Positions 1-12,493 of a DNA stretch of 64,000 nt are shown piece by piece. Each line of letters begins with the position of its first letter. Positions within the stretch are counted from its first letter, which is position 1. The position numbers were made by a program, and so were the translations under genes. The notes under the pieces were generated by a model. It was not told where the DNA came from, did no database searches, and was given only the letters and a program-made list of their open reading frames with translations. Origin of the DNA: Chaenocephalus aceratus (taxonomy: Eukaryota > Chordata > Actinopteri > Perciformes > Channichthyidae); assembly GCA_023974075.1 (NCBI GenBank), contig JAMFTG010000650.1, forward strand, positions 1-64,000, read 5' to 3'.

Positions 1-830
1 GTATATGTTCCCTATAGTTACTGTATATGTTCCCTATAGTTACTGTATATGTTCCCTATAGTACTGTATATGTTCCCTATAGTTACTGTTATATGTTCCC
101 TATAGTTACTGTATATGTTCCTATATTCTGTATATTTCCCTAAATTACTGTATATGTTCCCCTAGTACTGTATATGTTCCCTATAGTTTACTGTATATGT
201 TCCCTATATTACTGTATATGTTCCCTATAGTACTGTATGTGTTCCCTATAGTTTCTGTATATGTTCCCCTATAGTTACGTATATGTTCCCTATAGTTACT
301 GTATATGTTCCCTATAGTAATGTATATGTTCCCTATAGTTTCTGTATATGTTCCCTATAGTTACTGTATATGTTCCCTATAGTTACTGTATGTGTTCCCT
401 ATAGTTACTGTATATGTTCCCTATAGTTACTGTATACGTTCCCTATAGTTACTGTATACGTTTCCCTATAGTTACTGTATATGTTCCCTATAGTTACTGT
501 ATACGTTCTCCCTATAGTTACTGTATACGTTCCCTATAGTTACTGTATATGTTCCCTATAGTACTGTATACGTTCCCTATAGTTACTGTATACGTTCCCT
601 ATAGTTACTGTATATGTTCCCTATAGTTACTGTATACGTTCCCTATAGTTACTGTATATGTTCCCTATAGTTACTGTATATGTTTCCTATAGTTACTGTA
701 TACGGTCCCTATATTTACTGTATATGTTCCCTATAGTTACTGTATATGTTCCCTATAGTTACTGTATACGTTCCCTATAGTTACTGTATACGTTCCCTAT
801 AGTTACTGTATATGTTCCCTATTTGCAGTA
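1..830. repeat. 22-bp minisatellite
   Basis: Roughly 38 head-to-tail copies of a 22-bp AT-rich unit (core GTATATGTTCCCTATAGT). It is cut by the left edge of the window, so the true array is longer. Copies differ mainly by TATATG/TATACG and by single-base indels. It lies in what I infer to be the last xrcc4 intron. Confidence 0.95.
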
Positions 831-1235
831 TATAGAGAACATATACAGTTAGCTAGTTTGATAGCTAGCTGCATATGTTCCTTATAGATATGTTGTATAT
901 ATATATATCATTATGTAGGGAACATATACAGCCATCTACTGAGATAGATAGCTGTAAATGTGCACTACAGTAACTATAGGGAACATATACAGCTAGCTAG
1001 CTATACATGTTCCATACGTTACATGTTCCCATAATGATATAGGGAACATATATAGTTATCTATTTAGGTAACTATATGTGTTCTCTATAGTTATGTTTTC
1101 TTTATATAATTATTTAGGGAAAGTATACACCTAGCTATCTAAGTAGCTAGCTAGCGTTAGCTATCCAGCTTGCTACTAGCGAGTTATCTTATATGTTCCC
1201 TCTATTATTCATTGTCTTACAACACTACTAGCACT
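831..1235. repeat. degenerate inverted copies of the minisatellite core
   Basis: AT-rich sequence with scattered copies of GGGAACATATACAG, the reverse complement of the core of the adjacent array, mixed with forward copies and TAGCTAGCTA stretches. It may be the palindromic sequence from which the array grew. From 1236 to 1855 I see no supportable feature. Confidence 0.6.
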
Positions 1236-2181
1236 AGCACTCAATTATAATGATTTTAACAACACTGGGGCCATTTTTGTGTCACTCCCTTTGTCTCCCC
1301 CCTTTCAAAACTCACTTAAATAAAGGCGCCAAAAACCCGTTGAAAAAACACGAGCAAAGCGTCTTCAGGTGAATTTAAGCCGTGACGCTGCAGATCTCAG
1401 GGGGAAGGAGGATGCTGCCATTAATGACAGAAGAGTTTCCACGGCGCCGCCCAGCTGCTCACCTTCAGGGCGTCATCTCCACATTCCTCTGGGAGGCATT
1501 TCAGATCCAGCTCTTTTATTGGTGCTTAAAGAGCAGCTTCTCTCTGTGTTACCTCTGAACAAACAAACACATGCTGCTGGCGTCATGCAGCTGGGAGGGA
1601 AGGCTTTATGGGCTCCTCTAATGAGTGGAAAGCATCAGGACGCTGCAGGGAACCCCTCATGTGCTCAGGATCTCTGCGCAGCAATGTGTATATCCCAACT
1701 GTCTCCATGCAGAGTTTTGCATTAGTTTGACCCGTTGTTGAGATGCCTTCCCTGCTTTTGGATAATCCACTGAGCATGCTGTGAAGAGGTTTCACTGGAA
1801 CTGCTGTGAGGTCCTCTGTGATCTTTATCGTTACTATAGCAGTCGTTTTTTTTACTTAAAGTGGACCTATCATGCTGAATTGGAAACATATATTGTAGGG
1901 CCAGACCTATACAAAACATGTCTGTGAAGTTTTTAGCTTCAAATCCCAAACCCTTCCCCCGCTGTAGCCACGCCTCAAACTGCTCAAACCCCTCTGTTGC
2001 AGCCCTGTTAGAGAAACACGGGTCCTTAGCTTGAAAAATAAATAAGAGGAGGCGGAGCTAATGCCTGATATAAAGTTACATTCTGCTGTGATGAAACGCC
2101 ATCCGGTTCTAAACCACATCAAGGATTATTTCTGAAACAGCATGGCGCTCAAATGCTTTTTCTCTCTCAGGTTTATCACAA

Positions 2182-2849
2182 GAGGCGCTTTCATCACACT
2201 GCAGTACTTTTCCCACAAAGGTTCATCAGAACTTAGTGCATGAGAACTCTTTAGTTCTCATGCACTAAGTACAGATCGCGTTCACACCGGAATAAGTCCC
2301 TGGGGAGGATTAGGCAAATGAAGCCGCTGACGTCACTTCTTCTTCTTCTGCTTTGGGTTTACTGGCAGGCCGCAAACCACTTCACGGCGTATACTGCCGC
2401 CGGAGTCCCCGGCCGGAAGTCCCCGGAGTTGGGGAAGGCTTCAGTAGAAGCTGCTGGGAGTCCCAGCAGCTTCTACTGAAGCCTTCCGAGTAAATCGCCA
2501 GAACGCCGACACCTCCTCATCTCCACCGCTCCCATGCTTTATTTTGTGTTGCCATAAGTTATTCTCTCTGCGTTGGTGCGCTGGGATAATGCTAATGCTA
2601 ATAATGCTAATGCGAGGATAATAACATGGCGGCTTCACAAAACATTTTGGGAGTTTTACGGGGCGTGGTTTGCAATCCGCCCAGCCAATCAGAAATAGGA
2701 ACCTTTTTCTCCCACGAAAGCCCCTGCTCTCTAGCATACCGTATCTTGATGAACTAATTTTAGTTCCGGCTCTTTTTGGTGTGAACGCGACATTTCGGAA
2801 CTATATCGGAACTAAAGTGGGAAAAGTACTGCGTGTGTGAACGCGCCTA
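2182..2849. mobile_element. nested TIR element, GCGTTCACAC family
   Basis: The termini are inverted repeats of about 30 bp sharing GCAGTACTTTTCCC and an outer AGGCGC.TTCA.CACAC. The element interrupts the TTAA-flanked transposon around it. The relative at 8567-9150 lacks it and is continuous across the equivalent point (about 8650), so it acts as an empty site. A second copy lies at about 44399-45012. A target duplication of TA/TAA is possible but not clear. No coding capacity is seen. Confidence 0.75.
2433..2487. repeat. perfect 27-bp-arm palindrome
   Basis: Arms of 27 bp (starting GGAAGGCTTCAGTAGAAG) are separated by a single G. The same palindrome, identical, occurs at 44659-44713 in the other copy of this transposon family, so it is an ancestral part of the element. 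It would form a strong hairpin or cruciform. Confidence 0.9.
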
Positions 2850-3191
2850 AGGTGAGTTCCTTTTTTAATTTCCTGCTTTTTAAACACATGCTCTCCAGTA
2901 CAGGTTAGCTCTGAGTGTTAGCGATGCTAATGTAAACAAAGACGAGATGACGTCCAAAACACGTCAGGCATCGTTTCTGATAGCAACTTTCTGTGGGTCC
3001 GCTGCCGATGTCAGATCGGCAGCAAATCTGGATCCGCTCGTTGTACCACTGCTTTTATAAGATTTGGGTACGGAGGAAAAGAGAGAGGGTTTTATTTTCT
3101 GACGCTGCGTGAGTTCCCCGACGCACCGGGGACACATGGTGATGTATAAGAGACATCACAAAGTGCTTTTCGCATGATAGGTCCCCTTTAA

Positions 3192-4404
3192 AAATGTACG
3201 ATATTGTTCCATTGTTCCTCTCTTCCTTGATGCAACAGGTTTGTATATGCTTATAAAGCAGAAACAGGCTGCGGTTGATCCATTCTGTGCAGTAGATAAG
3301 TCAGATGACGCTCCAAACGTCCCTTTGTATATGATGTAATATGACTCACACAAACTTACAACACATGCGTTGGTTTTAAACGCAATGTATGACGTGAAAG
3401 TGTGAGGAAAGTATAGGAAAGGTTAGGGTTGTGTGTTTTACAGGAAACACATGCGTAAAACACTGCTGTGGATCTGTTGATGTCCTAATAACTAACTCGT
3501 ACTTGAAGCAACAGGTTTGTATATGCTTAGAAACAGATCCATTTTGTGCGATAAATAAGATAAATTACATCAGAAGTCCGTTTTTCTACACAAACAAAGA
3601 CGATTGATGACCATGTTTTACTTGGTTTTGTTATTTCTGATTAGGAGTGTTGTCGAGCCAAGTGAAAGAAACCCTGGCTCTGTTACCCTCAGCTCTACGA
3701 GTGGATATTATGCCTTCATATCTGCAGTATATCGGCAGGACATTTGTGTGAAAGACAGACTTATGCTTTTCCATTTTAAATCTGCCCATTCAGACGTCTG
3801 GATCTCACAGATAGATCGTCTGAAAACCTGGACTCCCAGCAGCGTTTAGAGAAAACCCTTTGATTATCTTGGATTTCGCTGAATGGCGTTTTTTCTCAGG
3901 TCTGAAGGGACGTCTGAGTCCGGCCAAAGTCAGTCTCAAAGACACAATTATGCAACACCCCTCTCTGTTTTATCTAATCCAGAAAACCTTACAATACCAC
4001 CGCTTTAGCTCCCGTATCTCCAGCGTGCCAGTTTCTCTTTGGCTGTTTTAGAAATGACTCCTAAGACTCGTCTCAATCCTCCATTGTTTGGTTAATGAAC
4101 TGTCCTCGGAGTGCCAGCGACTGTAAACTGTGCCGAGTGCAGATGGTGGTGCAATCCACCCCCAGCTGGAGGAGGTCTAGTGCCCATTTCTGGAGCTTAT
4201 TAGCAGCGAGAAGTAGCCTCAGTGAGCAGCAGCTGTGGAGGTTCGATGCCTCCCTCTGAGCTGCAGAACAGAGGCCTTTGTCTCAGGGGGGCTGAGCTAT
4301 TGTTTATCCTCTAAACCCATTCACCTTTTTAACCTCCACATATTAACACGACTTACTTTATGATTTCTGAAATAAAAAGCAAATATTTAGCTATAAAGGA
4401 ACTT
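3192..4404. other. intronic sequence without recognised features
   Basis: No exon, element end or array is supportable here. A short segment around GCAACAGGTTTGTATATGCT occurs twice, at about 3234 and 3510, with related flanks (ATCCATT.TGTGC), which suggests an old local duplication. Open frames at 3604-4051 carry no recognisable domain. Confidence 0.4.
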
Positions 4405-4756
4405 CAGCCCGGCAGAGTCCTGCATCGGGTCGGATGCCCGCGGGGTACCGGAAAAAAGTGATTCGCAGGTGGTAATTTTTCAAACGCTTTTTCCCGGGTT
4501 CGGTTCTGGTACAGCATTTTCAATAACACTTCCTCAAGAGCGAAATCCAACGTCTGGAGGCTTCTGGTTCCTAGATGAGAAAATAAACAACATCCCACGC
4601 TTTTTGAGACAAATATGCAACTGCGTGTGTTAATAATTGCACATTTTCACTGCTCATATATATGCGGGTTCGGGTCGGGTTGCGGAACTAATTGGCAATA
4701 CGTACGGGCGGGAGCGGGTCTTGAAAATCAGACCCGTGCAGGACTCTACGGCACGG
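4405..4756. mobile_element. hAT-like MITE with 8-bp target duplication
   Basis: The element spans 4413-4748. Its termini are CAGAGTCCTGCATCGGGTC and, on the other strand, TAGAGTCCTGCACGGGTC. The flanks are CAGCCCGG (4405-4412) and CGGCACGG (4749-4756). Each differs by one base from CAGCACGG, the intact sequence at the same place in the neighbouring 72-bp satellite units. An 8-bp duplication is the hAT hallmark. It is 336 bp with no coding capacity, and it entered the first unit of the satellite. Confidence 0.8.
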
Positions 4757-7068
4757 TCACATGACTTCACCTCACCACCGCTAAGCTAAAGGCGGCTAAT
4801 GTTGGGCTATAAAGGAACTACAGCACGGTCACATGACTTCACGTCACCACCGCTAAGCTAAAGGCGGCTAATGTTGGGCTATAAAGGAACTACAGCACGG
4901 TCACATGACTTCACGTCACCACCGCTAAGCTAAATACGGCTAATGTTGGGCTATAAAGGAACTACAGCACGGTCACATGACTTCACGTCACCACCGCTAA
5001 GCTAAAGGCGGCTAATGTTGGGCTATAAAGGAACTACAGCACGGTCACATGACTTCACGTCACCACCGCTAAGCTAAAGGCGGCTAATGTTGGGCTATAA
5101 AGGAACGACAGCACGGTCACATGACTTCACGTCACCACCGCTAAGCTAAAAGAGGCTAATGTTGGGCTATAAAGGAACTACAGCACGGTCACATGACTTC
5201 ACGTCACCACCGCTAAGCTAAAGGAGGCTAATGTTGGGCTATAAAGGAAACTACAGCACGGCCACATGACTTCACGTCACCACCGCTAAGCTAAAGGCGG
5301 CTAATGTTGGGCTATAAAGGAACTACAGCACGGTCACATGACTTCACGTCACCACCGCTAAGCTAAAGGCGGCTAATGTTGGGCTATAAAGGAACTACAG
5401 CACGGTCACATGACTTCACGTCACCACCGCTAAGCTAAAGGAGGCTAATGTTGGGCTATAAAGGAACTACAGCACGGCCACATGACTTCACATCACCACC
5501 GCTAAGCTAAAGGCGGCTAATGTTGGGCTATAAAGGAACTACAGCACGGTCACATGACTTCACGTCACCACCGCTAAGCTAAAGGCGGCTAATGTTGGGC
5601 TATAAAGGAACTACAGCACGGTCACATGACTTCACGTCACCACCGCTAAGCTAAAGGCGGCTAATGTTGGGCTATAAAGGAACTACAGCACGGTCACATG
5701 ACTTCACGTCACCACCGCTAAGCTAAAGGAGGCTAATGTTGGGCTATAAAGGAACTACAGCACGGCCACATGACTTCACATCACCACCGCTAAGCTAAAG
5801 GCGGCTAATGTTGGGCTATAAAGGAACTACAGCACGGTCACATGACTTCACGTCACCACCGCTAAGCTAAAGGTGGCTAATGTTGGGCTATAAAGGAACT
5901 ACAGCACGGTCACATGACTTCACGTCACCACCGCTAAGCTAAAGGCGGCTAATGTTGGGCTATAAAGGAACTACAGCACGGTCACATGACTTCACGTCAC
6001 CACCGCTAAGCTAAAGGCGGCTAATGTTGGGCTATAAAGGAACTACAGCACGGTCACATGACTTCACGTCACCACCGCTAAGCTAAAGGCGGCTAATGTT
6101 GGGCTATAAAGGAACTACAGCACGGTCACATGACTTCACGTCACCACCGCTAAGCTAAAGGCGGCTAATGTTGGGCTATAAAGGAACTACAGCACGGTCA
6201 CATGACTTCACGTCACCACCGCTAAGCTAAAGGAGGCTAATGTTGGGCTATAAAGGAACTACAGCACGGTCACATGACTTCACGTCACCACCGCTAAGCT
6301 AAAGGCGGCTAATGTTGGGCTATAAAGGAACTACAGCACGGTCACATGACTTCACGTCACCACCGCTAAGCTAAAGGCGGCTAATGTTGGGCTATAAAGG
6401 AACTACAGCACGGTCACATGACTTCACGTCACCACCGCTAAGCTAAAGGAGGCTAATGTTGGGCTATAAAGGAACTACAGCACAGTCACATGACTTCACG
6501 TCACTACCGCTAAGCTAAAGGTGGCTAATGTTGGGCTATAAAGGAACTACAGCACGGTCACATGACTTCACGTCACCACCGCTAAGCTAAAGGCGGCTAA
6601 TGTTGGGCTATAAAGGAACTACAGCACGGTCACATGACTTCACGTCAGCACCGCTAAGCTAAAGGTGGCTATTGTTGGGCTATAAAGGAACTACAGCACG
6701 GTCACATGACTTCACGTCACCACCGCTAAGCTAAAGGTGGCTAATGTTGGGCTATAAAGGAACTACAGCACGGTCACATGACTTCACGTCACCACCGCTA
6801 AGCTAAAGGTGGCTAATGTTGGGCTATAAAGGAACTACAGCACGGTCACATGACTTCACGTCACTACCGCTAAGCTAAAGGTGGCTAATGTTGGGCTATA
6901 AAGGAACTACAGCACGGTCACATGACTTCACGTCACCACCGCTAAGCTAAAGGAGGCTAATGTTGGGCTATAAAGGAACTACAGCACGGTCACATGACTT
7001 CACGTCACCACCGCTAAGCTAAAGGTGGCTAATGTTGGGCTATAAAGGAACTACAGCACGGTCACATG
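4749..7068. repeat. 72-bp satellite array
   Basis: About 32 highly similar copies of a 72-bp unit running through GCTATAAAGGAACTACAGCA, GTCACATGACTTCACGTCAC and CGCTAAGCTAAAGG.GGCTAA. A unit fragment at 4391-4412, left of the MITE, shows the array was split by that insertion. Variation is mostly single substitutions (GGCGG, GGAGG, GGTGG; CACGG to CACAG), which suggests recent homogenisation. It lies in the inferred xrcc4 intron. Confidence 0.97.
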
Positions 7069-8264
7069 TGGGCCTGATGACGCTTAGTCGTCTCATTCAG
7101 ACGCTTGTTAGTAACCTCCGTGTTTGTATTCACCAGTGAGGTGTTTACTGACGTGTTTTATGTCGTAAAACAAAGCGCTAACATCTTTTCAGCTTGTGTT
7201 AACCGCAGACCTCCAGACGGCTGTTTTTTTAAGGGGGAATTTCACATTTCGTCTCACTGCAGTTACTGTCATCGAGATGTAAGTGTTTGTGTACTGTTAG
7301 GAAAGTTTTCCCATGAAACCAAACTCATGGGGAAACACACACACACACACACACAGACACACACACACACACACACAGATACACACACACACACACAGAT
7401 ACACACACACTCTCTCTCTCTCCTTCTGTAAACTATCAAACATCGCTCTTGGCCAACACGGATAATCACTACAAGACATGAAGCGCCTCCTGCTTTACTG
7501 CGTGTTAAACTCAAGAGTTTTTACTGTTTCTGTTTCTCTAACATGGTGCAACATTTGTAGAACATGTGACGTTTATTAAAGATGCTGCTCATGTGTTTCT
7601 GTTACAGGAAAGAAGGGTAATCCAATAAAAAGAAGTCTGCCCTACTTGTCCAGTATAGTAGATACAATGCTGCATTGATTTGGAGTCACTGGGTCACATG
7701 ACATGCAAACTATTGGAAAAAAACCTCTGAATGTTCATTAAAATATTCCTTTTAAATAGGACAAGTACTCAAATCTAATAAAGACACGTGTATCCAATGT
7801 AGAAATACAATGCTGCATTGGCTTAACAGAGTCACATGACATGTTATTAAAAGCAATCAGGACTTTTCTAAATCAAAAACAGCTCAATACTAGTTTTTAT
7901 TACATACGAAAAGTAAAAAAAAATTGCCTGAATTTGACCTTTGGTTTTTATTTTATTTTGTATTAGTTCAGCTATAGCTTGCTAATAACTTAAAAACTGA
8001 ACCGTTGTAATTGGAAGGGCTCTCCAAAAACTCTATTGTATGGTATTGGAGTTATACTGCTGCTTATTCTAATTGTGGGGTTTAGTTTGTGTTGAGTTTT
8101 GTATTGATTTGAAATGCAATTACAAAAAACTAAATCAAGACTGTGTTCAGTTTTCTTAACAGGATTCTGTGTCTGAACAGAGAGACTGTTCATGAATATA
8201 TTTAATACGTTTTACACATTTCTTAGTAGAGGCAACACGGTCTGCATGGACATCCCACAATAGT
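7069..8264. other. intronic sequence with a CA microsatellite
   Basis: A CA/GA-type microsatellite occupies about 7336-7412. At about 7645-7720 and 7795-7850 there are two related segments around AATACAATGCTGCATTG followed by GTCACATGACATG, an old local duplication. Otherwise it is AT-rich sequence with no recognisable gene. Confidence 0.5.
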
Positions 8265-8470
8265 TACATTACATTACATTTAGCTGACGCTTTTATCCAA
8301 AGCGACGTACAGTAAGTGCGTTCGACCAACAAAATACAAGCTTGAAGAAAACAGAATCATAAAAGTACATCAGGTTTCATAGAGCCAAGCATTTTAAGTG
8401 CTACTCAACTGGCTGGTGAAGAGGAGGGGACCAAGAACAGAGCCCTGAGGGACCCCTGTAGTTCAAATAC
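8265..8470 (-). mobile_element. L2-like retroposon 3' fragment
   Basis: On the minus strand it ends with GTCGCTTTGGATAAAAGCGT and a TAATG-type tail, a common 3' end of teleost L2/CR1-like retroposons. It shares blocks such as CAGGTTTCATAGAGCCAAGC with 25326-25715 and 32925-33285. It is truncated, with no reverse transcriptase sequence left. Confidence 0.7.
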
Positions 8471-8566
8471 ATCATGTTGTTTTTGGTAAATTGGTGCGCT
8501 GAACCTCTAAGTGGAGTTACTCAGTTAGACAAAACTAATCCGTCTCGTCTCCAAACTAAACCTCTG

Positions 8567-9150
8567 TTTAGTTTCTTAAAGATCAAACAAAGAGGATTCT
8601 CTCTGAAACAGTCTGGAGCTCAAAGGCTTTCTCTCTTGCCGGTTATACCACTAGGTGAGTTCCTTTCTACTTCCTGCTTCTTCACACACATGCTCTCCAG
8701 CACAGGTTAGCTCTGAGTGTTAGCGATGCTAATGTAAACACCGACTATGTTACGTCCAAAACAGTCGGGCATTGTTTCTGATAGCAGCTTTCTGATTGGC
8801 CGTGGGTCCACATTTCAGATATTACGTCATATCGGACGCACATCTGGATCAGCTCCGTTGTTCCCCGTTTTTAGAGATTTGGGTACGGAGGAAAAGAGAG
8901 AGGGTTTATTTCCTGACGCTTTGTTTCAAGGATTCAAGGCTTTTATTGTCATGTGTGCTACAGTGGAGTTATGACAATGAAAATCTGAGGACTCTATAGA
9001 ATATAATAGAAACAGACGATGATAGAAACTGTGCAGAATAGTCAAACAGATGAAAGTTATGTATGTTCTTTCAAAAGTTCAGGTGTCGAGTCTCCTGACA
9101 CACCGGGGACATTATGAAAGTGCATTTTGCATGATAGGAGACTTTTCAAA
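8567..9150. mobile_element. diverged copy of the TTAA-flanked transposon
   Basis: Homologous to both halves of the element at 1856-3191: blocks CTGAAACAG, TTAGCTCTGAGTGTTAGCG, GATTTGGGTACGGAGGAAAA and GCATGATAG. It lacks the nested element found in that copy. It is itself interrupted at about 8922-9062 by a short retroposon-like piece (CAAGGCTTTTATTGTCATGTG). The left end is not resolved. Confidence 0.7.
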
Positions 9151-10574
9151 CTACAAAACAGCAACATAATTGGTGGCCCTGCTGCAGCTCCGTGGGGGGG
9201 CTCAGGTCTGCGGTGGTCCTGCTCCGTGGCAGCGAACACGTCTCTGGTTTCCTGTTAACCGGTTCCAGCAGCGAGGCAGAGTCTGTCGTACAGTTGGTAA
9301 TGATTTACAGAAAGATCAGGGCCTCTGCTCTCCGTGTCTCATCCAGGAAGACGTCTCGTGCTTTCCTGAATAATCTCAATCTCAATCTTTATTTATAAAG
9401 CACATTTAAAACCACCTCAGATGACCAAAGTGCTGTGCAGAGAACTAATACAAAATAAAATAATAATTAAAAACAAGATATAATATATATACAATAACTA
9501 GAAACATATAAAAACACATAATAATAATAATAATAACACATTTCATTTATATAGCATACTTTAAAAACGTCATCTCCCGGTGCTTCGCTACGAGGAGAAA
9601 ATACAATAGAATAAAAGTTATCTGAGGAACAGAAGGTCTTGAAGTTCTTCGAAAGTCGATTTGTGACTCTCTAGATTTCCGTCCTCGTCATCTGTCTCGG
9701 GAGAAGCGATGACGTACTTTGACTTTATGCAACCTTAGTTGGTTGTTTATTCCTATATTGTTTATGTTTTTGGTTTCTTTACTTCTTGAGTTCTTGAATA
9801 ACCAATTTTTGTTTATTCCTTTTTTTTATTTATCTTATTGTTTCCTGAATGTTTTGAGTTCTTGGGAAATCAATGTGTGACTCAAGGCTTGAGATGTTTG
9901 TCTGTATTCTGGTCCTGAAATCATTCGGGATGTATCTCCATCAGTCAGGGGAGACATGTCGATGTTCCATGGTTTGAAACAGCAGAGGCACTATCTGTCT
10001 CTAGAGACGTATATTTATTTTGCTTTTATAAAACGGTTACCAAGTGTGGCACTATGAAAGAAAAATACACACTCCAATTTTATTATAATTTTTATTTTTA
10101 TTAGCTTTTATTCGTAAATAATGATGTTCAAAATAAAATAGTCCCTCCGTTGCCTTCTGCACGAAAACATAGTGCCAGGTGGTTGCTATGCAACAACACT
10201 AACAGCTAGCGAACATATTAGACAGAGAGCGTTGATCCATTTATTTGGCTATTTATTTACATCAATGTGTTTGTTGCCGTTTGTGGTGCAGCCACTGAAA
10301 ACCTGTCCAGCATCAGTAGCATGCTCACGAGGTTACTTGTATAGGTTGAGGTTGTATCAGGTTGCTTGACGTGGCGAGAATATTGCTCCACTTTCTCCGA
10401 TAAGTTGGTCTACCTGCTCTTCACGTAGCTCTGCATGTCGTCGTTTAGGTGCTCTCTGGAGATAGGCTCTCCTCAATCCACTCCTCCATAGTGAGACCTC
10501 CCCGGAGGTCCAAGTTAACCTTAAATGTTTCCATCTTATGCTTTGTAAGTTTGTTTCGTAACGGAGAAGTAAAT
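9151..10574. other. intronic sequence with retroposon fragments
   Basis: It holds short SINE/LINE-type 3' fragments (9383-9470, TCAATCTTTATTTATAAAGC followed by an A-rich tail; about 9537-9570) and early degenerate copies of the ~220-bp repeat that dominates 11040-11810 (about 9640-9760 and 9880-10020). The minus strand at about 10369-10530 has a short readable stretch starting METFKVNLDLRGG, broken by a stop and a frameshift. I do not recognise it; it may be a decayed transposon protein. Confidence 0.4.
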
Positions 10575-10993
10575 ATATTTATAAAACTGACAAGTCAAAT
10601 CAAGCAATCTGATTGGCCGATAGTGTTTTTTGCGGACCTCTTTGATTACAGATTTGAAAACATCGCTCCTTGATTTAAAAGTAGCACACTTCATGATGTC
10701 AGACCTTGGAAAGTATCTAGATATCCTGCCCTGATGCCAAAGGAACTGCACACTGAATATGTGTTGCCGTTTGATGTCTATGTCTGGACCGCTGCGGAAC
10801 AAGGAGGGTTTCTGCCCGTTACTTCTCCGCTGCTTTCTTGTTCCAGCCCAACGGTATACTGTTTTTCTCAGACGCGGAGGGATACTGACTTGTTGTGAAA
10901 AATAACTTACAATTCTACCCTTGGTCTACGCTCAGTATATCACGGCTAAGAACCAATCAGATTGCTTGATTTGACTTATCCGTTTTATAATGA
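10575..10993. repeat. inverted-repeat pair, probable fold-back element
   Basis: The sequence AAGTCAAATCAAGCAATCTG and its flanks (10587-10618) recur as the reverse complement at about 10950-10985, giving arms of about 40 bp. CGGAGAAGTAACG is also repeated in inverted orientation nearby. This is the structure of a small terminal-inverted-repeat or fold-back transposon. No target duplication was identified. Confidence 0.6.
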
Positions 10994-11039
10994 CGTTTTG
11001 ATACCTTAAGTTTTTCCCTATTTTGTTTGTTTTAGTTTC

Positions 11040-11810
11040 CTGAACTTGTTGACTTCTTGAAAAACCAACTCGAGATGATTCTCTGGATGTTGGTCCTTCG
11101 CTGAGTCGTCTATTTGGGTTTCCTGAAGTTCTTGAGTTTTTTAAATATACATTTGTGACTAGATGTGTCTCTGGATTTTGGTCCTCAAATCTTTTGGGAT
11201 TTAGGTCTGTCTGTCAGACGTACTCCATGTTGCATGATTTCAAACAGCACTCTCCTATCTCTAGAGACTTCGAGACGTTTATCGACTTTATTTAACCTTC
11301 GCTTTTCTGGTTGATTTGTGTTTTGTTTCTGTTCCCTGAACTTTAGGAGTTCTTGGAATATCAGTTTGTGTCTCAAGATGTTGGTCCTCAGGTCTGTCAG
11401 ACAGGGAGACGTCCTCCATGCTGCATGTTTGAAAACAGAAGAGGCCCAATCCTGTCTCTAGAGACTTCGTGACGTTTATCGACTTCATGCAACATTCGTT
11501 TCTCGTTTTTGTTTTCTGAACTTTCTTGAGTTCTTGAAAGATACATTTTTGACTGAATGTGTCTCTGGATTCTTGTCATCGGGTCATCTGGGATGTAGGT
11601 CTGTCAGTCAGGGAGACGTCCTCCATGCTGCATGTTTGAAAACAGAAGAGGCCCAATCCTGTCTCTCGAGACGTCATGACGTTTATTAACGCAATGCAAC
11701 TTTAGTTCTTGTTTCCTGAACTTCTTGAAAAGTCCATTTGTGACTCGAGGCACAGTGAAGCACTTCCGGATTCCCAAGTCAAGAAAAACATTGTCCATAA
11801 ATGTCAACGT
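11040..11810. repeat. degenerate ~220-bp tandem repeats
   Basis: Four or more diverged copies share, in order, CTTGAGTTCTTGAAA, TGTCTCTGGATT, GGGATGTAGGTCTGTCAG, GGGAGACGTCCTCCATG, CCTGTCTCTAGAGAC and TGACGTTTATTGAC. Older copies extend back to about 9640. No coding function is evident. Confidence 0.75.
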
Positions 11811-12398
<588 letters not shown>

Positions 12399-12399
12399 G

Positions 12400-12493
12400 G
12401 AGCGACCCCCCGGCAGGATCCAGTAAGCAGCAGCCGCCCCCCCGCCGCTCTACAGAGGCAGCAGCAGTAGAGGACCTGTTTGATGACTTTTGA
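12400..12493 (+). CDS. xrcc4: last coding exon of xrcc4 (partial gene)
   Basis: XRCC4 is the homodimeric scaffold of DNA ligase IV in nuclear non-homologous end joining. This exon follows an AG acceptor and encodes about 31 codons: SDPPAGSSKQQ, a proline/arginine-rich stretch, then AAAVEDLFDDF and TGA at 12491-12493. Vertebrate XRCC4 proteins end in a short acidic EDLFDE/D-hydrophobic motif (human ends SSPEDLFDEI), and the rest of the C-terminal tail is disordered and poorly conserved, as here. The call also rests on synteny: in tetrapods XRCC4 lies immediately upstream of VCAN in the same orientation, as this exon does. The first base of the exon completes a split codon. Earlier exons must lie left of the window; I found none in 1-12399. 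Without the neighbour the short motif alone would be weak. Confidence 0.75.

Larger units (their letters stand above)
1856..3191. mobile_element. TTAA-flanked non-autonomous DNA transposon (piggyBac-like), interrupted
   Basis: TTAA at 1856-1859 and 3188-3191 flanks termini AAGTGGACCTATCATGC and, on the other strand, AAGGGGACCTATCATGC. TTAA duplications with short inverted termini are typical of the piggyBac superfamily; Kolobok also uses TTAA, so the superfamily is inferred. I see no transposase. A second element (2182-2849) sits inside it. A diverged relative lies at about 8567-9150. Confidence 0.75.

Noticed and set aside
1369..1725. 118-codon + strand frame as a gene
   Set aside because: No recognisable domain, no convincing splice context, and it lies in repeat-rich intronic DNA.
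4749..7068. CRISPR-like regular repeats
   Set aside because: Units are contiguous with no unique spacers, and the DNA is vertebrate nuclear.
10369..10530. A minus-strand host exon starting METFKVNLDLRGG
   Set aside because: The frame is broken by a stop and a shift after about 27 codons, and I recognise no family; a decayed transposon piece is as likely.
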